Shown here piece by piece: positions 1 to 11,021 of a stretch of DNA of 64,000 nt. Both the position numbers and the translations under genes were made by a program. A model generated the notes under the pieces. That model searched no databases and was not told the origin of the DNA. It was given only the letters and a program-made list of their open reading frames with translations. Within the stretch, counting starts at the first letter, position 1, and every line of letters starts with the position of its first letter. Source of the stretch: Dipylidium caninum. Lineage: Eukaryota; Platyhelminthes; Cestoda; Cyclophyllidea; Dipylidiidae. Where the stretch lies: contig QEYB01001312.1 of assembly GCA_017562135.1 (NCBI GenBank), forward strand, positions 310,001 through 374,000, given 5' to 3'.

Positions 1-1047
1 CCTCGTTGGGATAAAGGAGATATTCCTCCAATAGCGCATCAAAGAGGATTCGAACACTGCAACAAAACTCAGCGCACAGATGTCTACTTCTATCCGTCTT
101 CAAATAGGCCGCAGCCGCTGCCTTAGAGAAGCGTTCTCGAAAAACAGCTGAAGAAAACTCTGACAAATAAAGCGACAGGTTACTTGACGGAAAGCGGTTC
201 ATTTTTGTTTTGTTCAATCCCACCGAGGTGTTTACAGACATGAAGTAAGGGAAGCCATTAAGGTAGGTTTGGAGAAGATGTAGCACTGAGCACCACGAAG
301 GCACTGGGGTGAGTGAATTTTCTAATGAGCCGCGAGATGTCTCATAAGGACGGCAATGGCTTTCCAATATGGCGTATAATGTGGCGGGAAGCTTTATTTT
401 TGGTGCAAAATTTGCATGAGCCTCCAGAGATTCAAAGTTGATCTGAGCCAAGGAATCTGAGTCCATTTCTGTCTCTGTAGGAGAATCGGAATGAGCAGCG
501 GATTGTGATGTATCTAGAAAAGAGGAAGTGGACTAAAGAATGAGGTTATTTGGAACCGTTATAAACGTACGGGACGGGTCTTGGAAGGCTGTTCATCTTT
601 TTGCCACGTGCCAGGGAGTGTATTCCAATCGAAATGGCCACGCGCCTTTGCCGCACTCATTAGGACTCTATCAATCCTCTCCTTTCGCTTCTCTTTATCC
701 TTTACCTGAAGATCACATATTTAATTCTAGATTGCATGGGGAGATACATTAATAGCAAGTTCGTCGATTTTTTGTTTTAGCATCTTAGTAAAATGAGTGA
801 TATCCATGAGGAGGTTTTCTGGTACCTCCCTGTCCCATTTTCGTTTCCAGCCAAGGAAGTGAACAAAGTAAAGCGGCACGCGAGAGCGTCCACCATTCGT
901 ATATCCACATAATTGTGTGACCTATTTGACCATTGTTAGGTACGCAACGCAAACCTTAGCCTGGTAAATAAGCTTAGCTTTTGAAGGATCAGGCTCAAAA
1001 CAAAATAACCTAGCTCCAACTTCGTACTTATGTGTTACAGGAGACAT
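1..1047 (-). CDS. msl3: MSL3/MRG-family chromatin reader (5' part, runs off the left edge)
   Basis: Exons on the minus strand: 1047-955, 921-748, 705-571 and 532 to the window edge. Introns are 33, 42 and 38 nt, all GT-AG, and every junction is phase 0. The start ATG is at 1047-1045. Residues 1-89 form a chromo-barrel domain: 'LFCFEPDPSKAKLIYQAK' (about 14-31), then 'YFVHFLGWKRKWDREVPE', which carries the aromatic GWxxxWD signature. Exon 4 opens with a Ser/Thr-rich linker and then enters the MRG domain, with 'LPATLYAILES' and, at the window edge, 'LLEEYLLYPNE'. The CFEPDPxKAK stretch is, from memory of the family, closer to MSL3 than to MRG15. Family members read methylated H3K36 and recruit acetyltransferase or deacetylase complexes in the nucleus. 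The C-terminal half of the MRG domain lies outside the window. The family call is firm; MSL3 rather than MRG15 is an inference. Confidence 0.85.
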
Positions 1048-2431
1048 GGTTTAATAGGCAGGGAAGAGATCCATTCACCGCAGGCGCACCAACAAGCACA
1101 GTGGAATGACCTTGGATTCAATTATCGTAATAATCGTCAGCAAAAGTTGGAAGGTTTCTGAGAACAGAAACCAATTTTATCTATGTATATGCACGCGCAA
1201 ACGAAATCATTTATAATGTGCCTACACCGCGTTGCAATAAGTTATATTTAATGAGGCTGAAACAAGCCAGCAAGTACCGAAGAAAGGCCTTGTTCATCTA
1301 TCTCAGGCATTAGAGGTCATTCCGCCCAAGGGAATTCGACAATCCGTTTTCCACATTTTTGCGGATTATAATGAATCATTTCTAGGTATCACTTGCCACC
1401 ATGTCTACAAAAATCATCAGGTTAAAAGAGTTACTTCACCATATCTTCGTCAGGGAATTATGACAGAGTAGACAAAATAGAGACTGATATCGTCACCAAG
1501 TTTTTTGACCTGACAGACATAAAGACCTCAGCTGGATCCAGAATTCTTGTTGACAATAATAATCCTGCCTCGTGACGGCAATAAATATGCTTATTTGGGC
1601 TTCTTTTGTGTTAAGGCTAATACGAAAGCATACCCGCGTGGGGCGAGAGATATTTCGACATGAGGGCCTCCAACAGAGAGGAGGCCGTATGACAAGGTTC
1701 GGAGAATAATTAATGTAAGGGTTAAGTAGTCATCAGCAGACTGTGACCAAAAGGATTTGTTAGTAATTGCGTCCAGAAATTTTACGATCCAGTATCCATG
1801 AAAGCCAAAGTCAGCCGTTCTTGAATTAAGTAAATTTTAGCAGGAATAGATTGGGAGCTGTCCAGCAGAGAAATTTAGAATGTCAAAGCATAAACGCTCT
1901 ATATGATATCAAAAAGTTAAGCAGAACACGATATTCCGCACAAGTAGAGTAAATATCGGCCTAATGAAAATTGTTTTTGCTGCTTCTCCCAAAATTTGTG
2001 CAAACTTGTATTTTATAATGTTACCAAAGGCCCGATCCTTCATTTTTTTCTTTTGTGTTTCCGAATGTATGACGACTAAATTTTCGTGGGTCAAATAATG
2101 TCCCGCACTACATTTGTTCCCCGCGGTAATGTAAGTCTCACTCTGTAAATTCAATAAAATTTGATGAGTTAGCTTAAAATGCTCTTGTAAGCTGTAAGGG
2201 GTGATAGTTATTAGTGAAGCTAGTCTGAGTTATTTAAATAAAATGGCACTCCAAAAAAACCAAACGCTAGCTTTTCAATCAAAAAAAATTATTAATTCGA
2301 AAAGTGTATTTATACCACTGGAATTTCGTCTTGTGCGGCGATAAGAGCTAACTATATTTCCACATCTTTGTTTAAGCTCTCCGAACTACAAACGAGAGTA
2401 TTTGGCTCCGCCACCGAAAAGTCCTCGAAGA
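1048..2431. promoter_or_regulatory. Intergenic region between divergent msl3-like and kinesin genes
   Basis: The MSL3-like gene starts leftwards at 1047 and the kinesin starts rightwards at 2432, leaving 1384 A+T-rich bases between the two start codons. The stretch should hold both 5' UTRs and both promoters. No convincing coding exon, repeat or named promoter motif was found. The only sizeable open frame (minus, 1909-2154) has no recognisable domain. The regulatory role is inferred from the head-to-head arrangement only. Confidence 0.5.
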
Positions 2432-5400
2432 ATGGCGGCTTCCGATAAAATAGCAGTGGCAGTTCGGTAGCTTGTTTTATTTATTTTAAGTTTGCAGTGT
2501 CCGTCCACTTGGCGAGCATGGTGTGGGAGATATTGTCGTCCATGATCCGGCTAATTCTTCTCTTATAATTGGGGTTGATCGTTCTTTTATATTCGATCAT
2601 ATTTTTCCCCCTGACACGGAGCAACTCACTGTATATGATGTTTTAGTCGCACCCCTTATCAAAGAGTATGGTTTTTTCATTCACGATGTAAACTTTAGCT
2701 GCCTTATCGGGATTAATGCGACAGTGTTAGCGTACGGTCAGGTTAGTCTCCTAGCTCACTTAATATTAAATAGACTGGTTCCGGAAAGACTTACACGATG
2801 GGGACCTCCTGCGAAGTTGATGGTTTTTCAATGTCTGATTGCGTTGGAATAATCCCCCGTGCTGTTGTTGACCTATTTGACCAAATTGAAAACATAACGG
2901 ATAGTGAATTTGCAATTGAAGCCCAGTTTATAGAGGTAGCCAAACGTTCTCTCGCATTCCTTCTTAGCTATACAATGAAGAGTTGAGGGATCTTTTGACC
3001 CCTAAAAAAGTATGTGTTCTCCTTTACATTATTGCGTTCTTAGAATCCCGTTAAGATACAAGAGAAGTTAGGTGGTGGGATCTATCTTTCCGGCGCAACT
3101 TCAGTTAGAATTAATTCTGTTCAAGATGTATGCTCACTGTTACTCATTTATGTTTCCTCAAGGCTCTGCAACTTATAAGAGCTGGTGGCGAGTCGAGGTC
3201 TACCGGATCCACCAGAATGAATGCCCACAGTTCTCGATCCCATGCTATTTTGACTTTGCATATTAATCAACGGAAAAGGACTGATGTATACGTCGCATTA
3301 CTAACCGCTGACTCATTTTGTAGGAAGATTCACGCGTCCAATTAATTTCTTCTAAGTTTCATTTTGTTGACCTTGCCGGAAGTGAGAGGTTGGGTCGAAC
3401 TGGTGCGGAGGGCGAAAGGGCGAAGGAAGGGATAAAGATAAACTATGGACTGCTTGCATTAGGCAATGTCATCAATGCACTTTCAGAAAACCAGAAACAC
3501 GTTCCTTACCGCGATTCTAAACTTACTCGCCTTCTCTGCGACTCTCTCGGCGGTAATTCTCGCACCGTACTTATTGCCTGTATCTCCCCTGCTGAAATTG
3601 ATATGGGCGAATCAATTAACACCCTTCAGGTACTAGATACTCAGGTTTTACTTCTTCTAGTATGCGACGCGTGCTAAAAAGATTCGGAACACTATATCGG
3701 TCAATGTGGCAAATATGACATCAGCTGATGCTGAGACATTGAAAAAGTTACTCGCTGAAAACCGTCGGTTGAGACAACAGCTGAAACTGGCCACTTCACA
3801 ATCAGTAGCTTATATTTTTGGACTTTTATCCAAATTTCCCAATATAGCGGTCGGGTATGCGAGATGGACCTTGTTACCGTTCACAAGGTTCCATGCTCTC
3901 AGGTAAGCCCTCATTACCTTTGCGAGCCAAGGAAAATCTCGCACAAATCGCCAGCTCCTTTGACAAGATCATGGCAGCCCGGATGAAGCAAATGAGTGAG
4001 ATCACGAGTGTGGGTGCTGCACGATTCCAAAGGATTTTACAGCTTACAAATCTAAAGATGCAACACGCTGTTTTCGAAGGTTGTGGTGATTTACAAGTGA
4101 GTTTTGGACTCATTATCCTCACGCACGCTTTGATTCTGGCACCTACGGTCGTTGAAGCAAGTGAATGTCGGTATGAGGGTTTCGACATGCCTACGTTGAA
4201 TGAGTGTCTAATTGCATGGAGATGGTGATTTTGCCTCTGGAAGGTGAAATGGTTCAAGTTAGGCGCTTTAATGGACATTTGTGGATATCTGTTAGATTTT
4301 TTGGCTATCGTGATGGAGTCAACAATGCACTCGAAATCAGTATAGTAAAGTTACTTTTTTCTATAAAATACTGTGCTTTGTAATGTTTTAGTTTTATTTT
4401 TTGGTGCTTGCATATTCGCAATCACTTTTTAACAGTTATTCTTGGGGCTCTGGTTTTTTATTTGATATTGGCGTTTAGTATTACTCAGCTTTAAGGCCTG
4501 AAATGATGTTTTCTCCAGCGACTAGGAGCCGTGTATGATGCGACTTTCCTTGAAGTAACAACATTTGTACGTACTATGAAGTAATTTCGCTTCATTTAGC
4601 TTGTCCATTTCGTAACAATTACATTCTGGGATAGTGCAATGGTGTTTACACGTGCACATGTGCGTTGTTTTTATCGTGAACGTCGTGCAAGAGGCTGTCG
4701 GTTGTAGTTTTTTCACACGAAAAATGAGAACCATACCAGGTGCTGCGTCTGTCCAGATAATTTTCTGTACTTATACTGACTTTTTTCTCTTCGCACTTGA
4801 CCGGGATTGTGGGTGAAACGGCGATTCGAAGAATAACTCCTTATTCACCTTTAATTCGCGGTGCCCGACTTCTTGAAGATCTATTAAACCATACTAAGAG
4901 TTTAAATTTTATACTGTGACTTGGGCTAAAAGGCTAAGGAAGAGGTGTAGGGTCATATCGTCAGGCACTTTATAAGTGGTTGAGAATAACAAACGTAATC
5001 GCATATAGGCATAAATATAATTTTGTTTCAATCAAGGCCAATCAATTGGTGGGACAAATACGACTTCTAGAGAAGGAGATTGACGACTCGGCGACGCGCG
5101 TAACTAATCTGGCTGAGGCTCTGCGGAAATCTGCAGCGGCCATCCATGATCTGCTGAGCAAAGTTGAGAGGGCCGTCCATTCTTTCCCGCCTTCTTGGCA
5201 ACATATACCGCAGGTAAGAGGTGGAAATGTAGCGTAGTAAGTTTATATCTGTTTTTAACGTTCTTTGGGCAGAAATAAAGTAGACATGACGGTTGAATGT
5301 AAACAGTAAGTTGTTGATTAATTTAATCCACAAATTCCGCGGTCCACTTCAGGAATGTCTTTTTAATTATCCAAAATTTCTTTTCTGACAACGATGAAAT

Positions 5401-8400
5401 GTTTAGCAAGATTACGCTTGAAAACTCGAAAGGCCGACAGTTTTGTCGTGTAAGATGCCCCTATCCATTCATGACTTGTTCTGCCAGTTTCGCTTTCGCC
5501 CAATATGGGAAAATAACGAGTTTCTTCACAGACCATCCGTTCGGCAATGTCTACTCGCCTCTCCAACTCAGACTCAGCTGGTTTGCAGTGTTACAACAGC
5601 AACCTTATCAATGTTCTGCAATTCTCGCAAATGGAACATGCACGCAATCTGGCGGTAGTGCAGCAGCTTAACCAAATTGCTGGGCCGTCTCTCCTCCGTC
5701 GCTACCTTCCTTCCCTCATTGGCAAGGCTTCTGAGGGTAGGTCACACCACCTTTTCCTTTCCTCAGTGATCTAGCCTCCACTATTCTTATATGTTCCCGC
5801 CTTTGGCTCTTGCGCTTTTTACCTTCATTCTCGTCGATTTCATGAAGTTTTTAAAGTTTATGTCTTAAGTTTCCTTATTTTCTGGATGATGTTATTTTAG
5901 GTTTTTGTTTTAAGCCTTTGGCATTTTGCATCCTCACGTAAATGTTCACCTGTTCCTCAGGAACGCACGACTTCTCTTCCAAGAGACAGTGGATTCGTTC
6001 TTGTTTGGACACGTCTTTCAGGACTTGGAGTGGCATTTTTTAATTCTTGACTTAGTGTTCAGTACTATAGCGATTCAAATACACGAAATTTTTCATGTCA
6101 AGCCCCATGATTGGCGTGCTAATCCATTTCTTGTCGTCTGGACTTTAAACGGGTCGTAAATTATGATTTTTTTGGGCTGGATTTTTTTTCAGCTTAAGTT
6201 ATTAACGGTTACAACTGGGTGTCTATCTAGAAGCGTAATTCTTCTCCTCTTTCGTATCTGTAATTTCCTCTAATGAGTAAACAGAGCACTACGAAGGTGT
6301 TTATTAACCTCCTTTACGTCGTTACGATGGCGTGTCTGTGTGCTGATTTTTCCTTCGGTTTGCCAAAAGTCTTCTTCATGCAACCCCATCTAATATTTTA
6401 CTGTTGACCTGCAAGTTCGTCTCGACGCTCGAAGTTGCCGTTTCAGTAAAAATACCGAAGTTTGGTTTTTGCTCTCAATAATTGTTGTTCCATTTTCCGC
6501 TGCTTGTTGACACTGCAGCGGCCTCAGAGTCGCTTTATTCTTTTCTCTTCAGCTTCTGTTTTCTTTCGCAACTTATTCATAAGTCGCCCCTGTATTGTCA
6601 TGGCTCATACTTTATCTAATATCTTCGTCCCGTTGTTTTCTCTCCAGATTTGCTCTTTATCCGCTTGTTTCTGATCTCAACCACCACAATTCCTCTTGTT
6701 TGCAAATATCTTCGGATGCTTACTTATCGTTTTAGTATATGACTTAATCGCACCTCTCCTTATTTCATCCATCCACCACGCGTTACCGGTTTTCTCGCCT
6801 AAATTCTCACCCTACGAAGTCGTAACTATAGTACTGTTGTTGTCTTTCCACCTTTTTGCGCCCTCATACAGGAATAATCTTTGAGATGGCGAGAAAAATC
6901 AGGACTTTTAACCCTGGGTTGACTGCATAATCTCTCCTCTTCGCCGGTCCGGTGCTCCTCGTTTGCGACTTCCATAAACGCCTTAGTTGTGGATTTCATT
7001 TCACCCATTGGCTATTTCCGATGTATACATACATATACATCTGGGAAATTGAACCTTTTTCTCCTCATAACTCTAAATCTTTTGGGATGTCTTAATCCCG
7101 CTTCGATTAAAATTGGCCCAAAAAATGTCATCTTTCGACATTTAAAACGGGAATAAATAGCGTTGGGCTCTCTTTTTGCCACTCCACAATGTATTTTTAT
7201 ACGCTATTTGGGAAAAATTGTCTCCCAACGTGCTACTGGACCTTACCTCTTATCGAAAACCTTTTTTTCCATTTCAAACTCACAGACACCCTGTTTCTGT
7301 CTGGCTATTTCGCCCACTTGTTGAACACGGGTGCTTAATCAGCCTAACTCAGACACCTTATGACTTTGCAGGCATTGGAAAGCGAGTTGAACTGCTGGAT
7401 GATGGAAGAGGCATTCAACAGGACGGTCCCTCCATATCCTCACTCCTTCCTGGCCTCCTAGAGGGGTCTGTCAGGAGAAAACCGGGTGTTCAACAATCAA
7501 ACCGAATAAGTAAGCCTTGTCAATTTTGTGATCACCTACTACACTTATTGATTGCTTGTCTTATGCTGATTACTCGCCTTCCGCAGATGTTCAGGTCTCT
7601 GCTCCATAGTGGTGCCTAATCACACTGGGTCCCTAAGTGCTCTTGCATAGTACACTTGACAATTAATTTGGCTTCTAACCACTCAGCGTTCAATCGTCAT
7701 GCATGTGTGAAAACATAGTCCCTGTCTTCATTAAGACGGACCGACGATGTGCGCTTCCTTTATTTACTGTTAAGCAGCTTTTTTCGTGGTTACGTGCCAA
7801 TGCTAAAGATCTAATCAGGCGGCCCCCTCACCTTTAATAGCATCGACGGTTGAGGCTCGACGTGGTTTGAATTCGAGGAGGCCTATAACACGGGCCCGCC
7901 AAGCCCCCGTCGCCCCTCTCCGCCAGCAACAATCTGGATCCAGGCCAACCAGCCTAGTGGCGAAAAATGCACCGATGAGCTATGTGGCTGCGGTGGGATG
8001 CAACCACGTGCCAGAGGAGTATCTTTCCATGCTCGAAACAGCTGCCCCACAGGCTACCGTCAGTCACGTCCCCGTGGAGGCGGCTGATCCTCCTAGGCTC
8101 CCTTCGTCCGTCCTCACTGTTGACGATATCAAGTCTCCCACCACCACTTACTGTCCTACCGTCCCGCGCACGGTCACCCGACCTACTCGTGTCCCATCTT
8201 CCCAACAAGTTCCGGTATCTTCAGCCGCCACCATGGATACCGGAGATGAGGAGATGCCACCGTCTCAGCGCCAGCCTTCTGTCCGTCATCATCACGTCCC
8301 CATCTCTTCTCGAGGTAAATGCCACTTGCTCTTGCTGGTGATTTATACCGTGATAAAAAATGCCTTTCAGAATGGCTTACTTATGTTGGTTTTGCGGCAC

Positions 8401-9158
8401 TTTTTCGTAGCCATTAATAAAATAGGAATTTTCTGTGACTTGGAATGTTCACACGGCAATTTGTTGTTTTCGTCGGCATAGTGTGAAATTGTACTGTTTT
8501 TCGGTGGACCAATGCCTGAGCGTTATACTTAATTCCTTTAACCGAAAAACTCTCTCTCTGCGGAAAAAGCTGTCATCAAGTCGCCTATCTCCTTAATTAT
8601 TGGTGTCTGATGCCGAACCCAATGATTTTGCTTGTTGGCTTTTAGGGAACCGGTTATTTTTTAAAACCGAGATCTTTTCTCGTGATTTTAGTGGTATGGC
8701 ACAATGGCTTACCACTTCCAGTTGTGGACAGTCCGGAACAGGAGAACCGCCCTCCTGCAGACATTTTGATGGCCGAGGCCTCACGAACCTCGCGTTTGGA
8801 GGCTGTCCAAGATGGCAAAGCGACAACAAGTGGCGAAGTATTGCGCGATCTGTCCTGCCAGCCCTCGTCTCATGTCGCCAAACGTACCATTGACGAAGTG
8901 GACTTAAGCGACGATGATCGTGGCGGAACTGGCGTTATTAGCACTTGCGCTCCGGCCAACAACGACGCAGGCGGCGGTGACGATGATGATGATGACCACG
9001 AGGAGGACGACGATGACGGTCCCCAATCCGAGGGCACCACAATCGCTGCTGTTGGCTCGAGGAAGACGGGCAAGCGTTCCAAGTTCACCCTGCGTCGGAG
9101 CATAATGGAGCGCTTTCAACGTTGTGGCATCGATTTTACCACGTTTGCGCCGCCTTAG
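2432..9158 (+). CDS. Kinesin-4-like (KIF4 type) motor protein
   Basis: Proposed exons: 2432-2466, 2498-2665, 2699-2741, 2774-2935, 2968-3009, 3044-3127, 3163-3285, 3324-3629, 3661-3804, 3848-4096, 5037-5213, 5532-5736, 7372-7509, 7841-8314 and 8722-9158. All phases join and total 929 codons including the stop. The motor domain spans about residues 1-335: 'VAVRVRPL' at the N-terminus, P-loop GQTGSGKT (81-88), switch [10 protein letters not shown] (about 198), switch [10 protein letters not shown] (234-241), and '[11 protein letters not shown]' followed by the neck '[10 protein letters not shown]'. The sequence around [15 protein letters not shown] and VAPLIK is closest to KIF4. Coiled-coil-like exons follow (5037-5736), then a Ser/Pro/Arg-rich tail, an Asp/Glu tract and the end at FAPP. 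It is a plus-end-type microtubule motor; chromosome or spindle roles are inferred from the family. KIF4's C-terminal cysteine-rich DNA-binding motif is not seen. Further exons in 4097-5036 cannot be excluded. Confidence 0.85.
5737..7371 (+). other. Long intron of the kinesin gene
   Basis: This 1635-nt intron has a GT donor (GTAGGT) and a TTTGCAG acceptor, and is phase 1 on both sides. It is T-rich, and no conserved coding sequence or mobile element was seen in it. It contrasts with the 31-43 nt introns in the motor-domain part of the same gene. Confidence 0.6.
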
Positions 9159-9420
9159 GGAAGGAGCCCTCGGTACAGAATAGCACCGGTTTGGTTGTGT
9201 ACAGTTTTGGAATGGTCGGAGGGATGGAGGAATCGACGGTCTGCTTGTGTATTCCCTCCTCGTCCTCCTCCCTGGAGCCCTCTCTTCCTTTTTTCTCCGC
9301 CTCCTCCTCTCCCCTTTTTGGTCTAAATCCCATCTTTTTGTCACTCTCCACGCGCAAGTCTTATTTTAATGGCTGATTAGTAAGGTATGCGACAGGGCTA
9401 TAATTGTAATACGTTTGGTA

Positions 9421-9450
9421 CTCTCTCTCTCTCTTTCTCTCTCTCTCTCT
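9421..9450. repeat. (CT)n microsatellite
   Basis: A run of CT dinucleotides with one CTTT interruption, lying 3' of the kinesin gene. Confidence 0.9.
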
Positions 9451-10384
9451 GACCCTCGTGTTCCATACATGCATACGTATGTCGAAGGTGAACCTCCTTG
9501 AATGTTCCTCTGTAGCTGAGGCTACGTTAATTTTTATTTTTCTAAGGCAATATCAGCCTCTGCCCAAGCGAAAGCTTCGGACGTTCTCGGTTTATGGGTC
9601 TGTGGGCGTGTTTGTGCTTTTGGGCACTTGGGCTAATCTTTTCTGTTGCGTTGCAATTTCGCCTGTTGGAAACGCTCCTGGGGTTTCGCCACCAAAATTT
9701 TCTGCTGAAAGGCACTTCGTCTAGGCTCTGGGCGGACCCCGGAGCTTCCAGCTTCGGTGCCCTCGCACGGAGACGCGTTGGGAGGTTCTCTTAAGCGGCG
9801 GAGTGGCGCGAGGGGTCTTTCGGATGGTGAGGTCAGACACGATTTTCATCGCGACCGTCACTGTGGTGGCAGCTAAACTTCCTCGCACGAAATTTAAAAG
9901 AGCTAACAATATTCGATTCGAGACTCGCGTTGGAGTGTATTAAATTTATGCGGACACGGCACCCTGTCGGTGAATTCGGCCTTGGACGCCCTCGACCGGT
10001 TGCCGTTCGAGGACGCGAGCTGGGTGGCGTGTCGGCTTCTCCGGTGCTGTCCGCTCTGCGGCCGATGCGTCCGCTTCGCGTTTCGCGGCGCTTGAGAGGA
10101 GGGTTGGCCCAGAACAGGCTGGCAGACGCCTCGGACCAAACCCCGGGCGAATGTGTCGAGTCCCGCGGCACGCGATTCCACTTCAGCGTGAGGGGCGTGT
10201 CCTCTTGAGGAGCCAATGATTAGTGGTGCGTGGGACTGGTCGAGCGCCTCCACCGCCGAGGCATTCGTCCTGAGATCCCCTGGAGTCTACCGGACCGGGA
10301 CAACGACCGCCCGGGCGGGTTCTCTCGAGTCCGTTTGCCGTCGGACAAACTACCGCGTAAGCATTGAGGGTAGGCGACTCTGCT

Positions 10385-10399
10385 CCCCCCCCCCCCCCC
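10385..10399. repeat. C homopolymer run (15 nt)
   Basis: Fifteen consecutive cytosines followed by TGGGG. The length of such a run is unreliable in any sequencing technology. Confidence 0.9.
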
Positions 10400-11021
10400 T
10401 GGGGCGTCATCGTCTCTCCACTGCCTGCCCTTTCGGAGCTTTTCCCGGTCGTGGGCGCGGGTGAGTGGCAGCATCCTCCACGCCAACCATGGTTGGCCGG
10501 AGGCCTTCGTGCGCGGCCTTGTGGCCCCCAAATTTTTGGCCGATGCTGTGCCCCGTTCTCGGGAGATTCGTGCCCACCTCAAACTGCACACCCGTCTGCC
10601 ATTCTTCGGCGTCGAGCACCACAGGAGGTGGGTGCAGCCGAAGAGTAGACGAGGGGGTCCGCCCTCGGCATGAGGTTCATTTGGACGCAGCCCCCCCTCC
10701 GCAGCGGTCTGCGGGCCTCGTCCGTCGCCCCACCGCAGGTGCGCCCCGCCGGCGCGCTGAGAGACCGTCGCGGTGAAGGTGGAGTCGTGAAATGCGGGAC
10801 TTTTTGTCCAACTGGCAACATGCTGGAAAGCCGACTCGACTCGACGGACCGCAGCACGCGGCCTTTCGCCCCTCCGCTCGTTCGCTGCCACCGACTTTCG
10901 TCCGTGTCTGCCGCATTGATCCGTCGACCGCGTCAGCTGAGCCGTCAGCTGGACGCCTCCGACTGCGGCAGAACGGCAATTGCGTCCCCCGCGACAGACG
11001 AGGAAAGCGCGGGCTCGGCAA

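Larger units (their letters stand above)
9159..11021. other. Intergenic region, transition to G+C-rich DNA
   Basis: The region runs from the kinesin stop codon to the DRC10 start codon. It contains a CT dinucleotide tract (9421-9450) and a C15 run (10385-10399). Composition changes from A+T-balanced to strongly G+C-rich near 9.7 kb. Several open frames of 80-300 codons overlap on both strands beyond 9.7 kb. They have arginine/proline-rich translations without domains, so I treat them as G+C artefacts. Confidence 0.55.
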
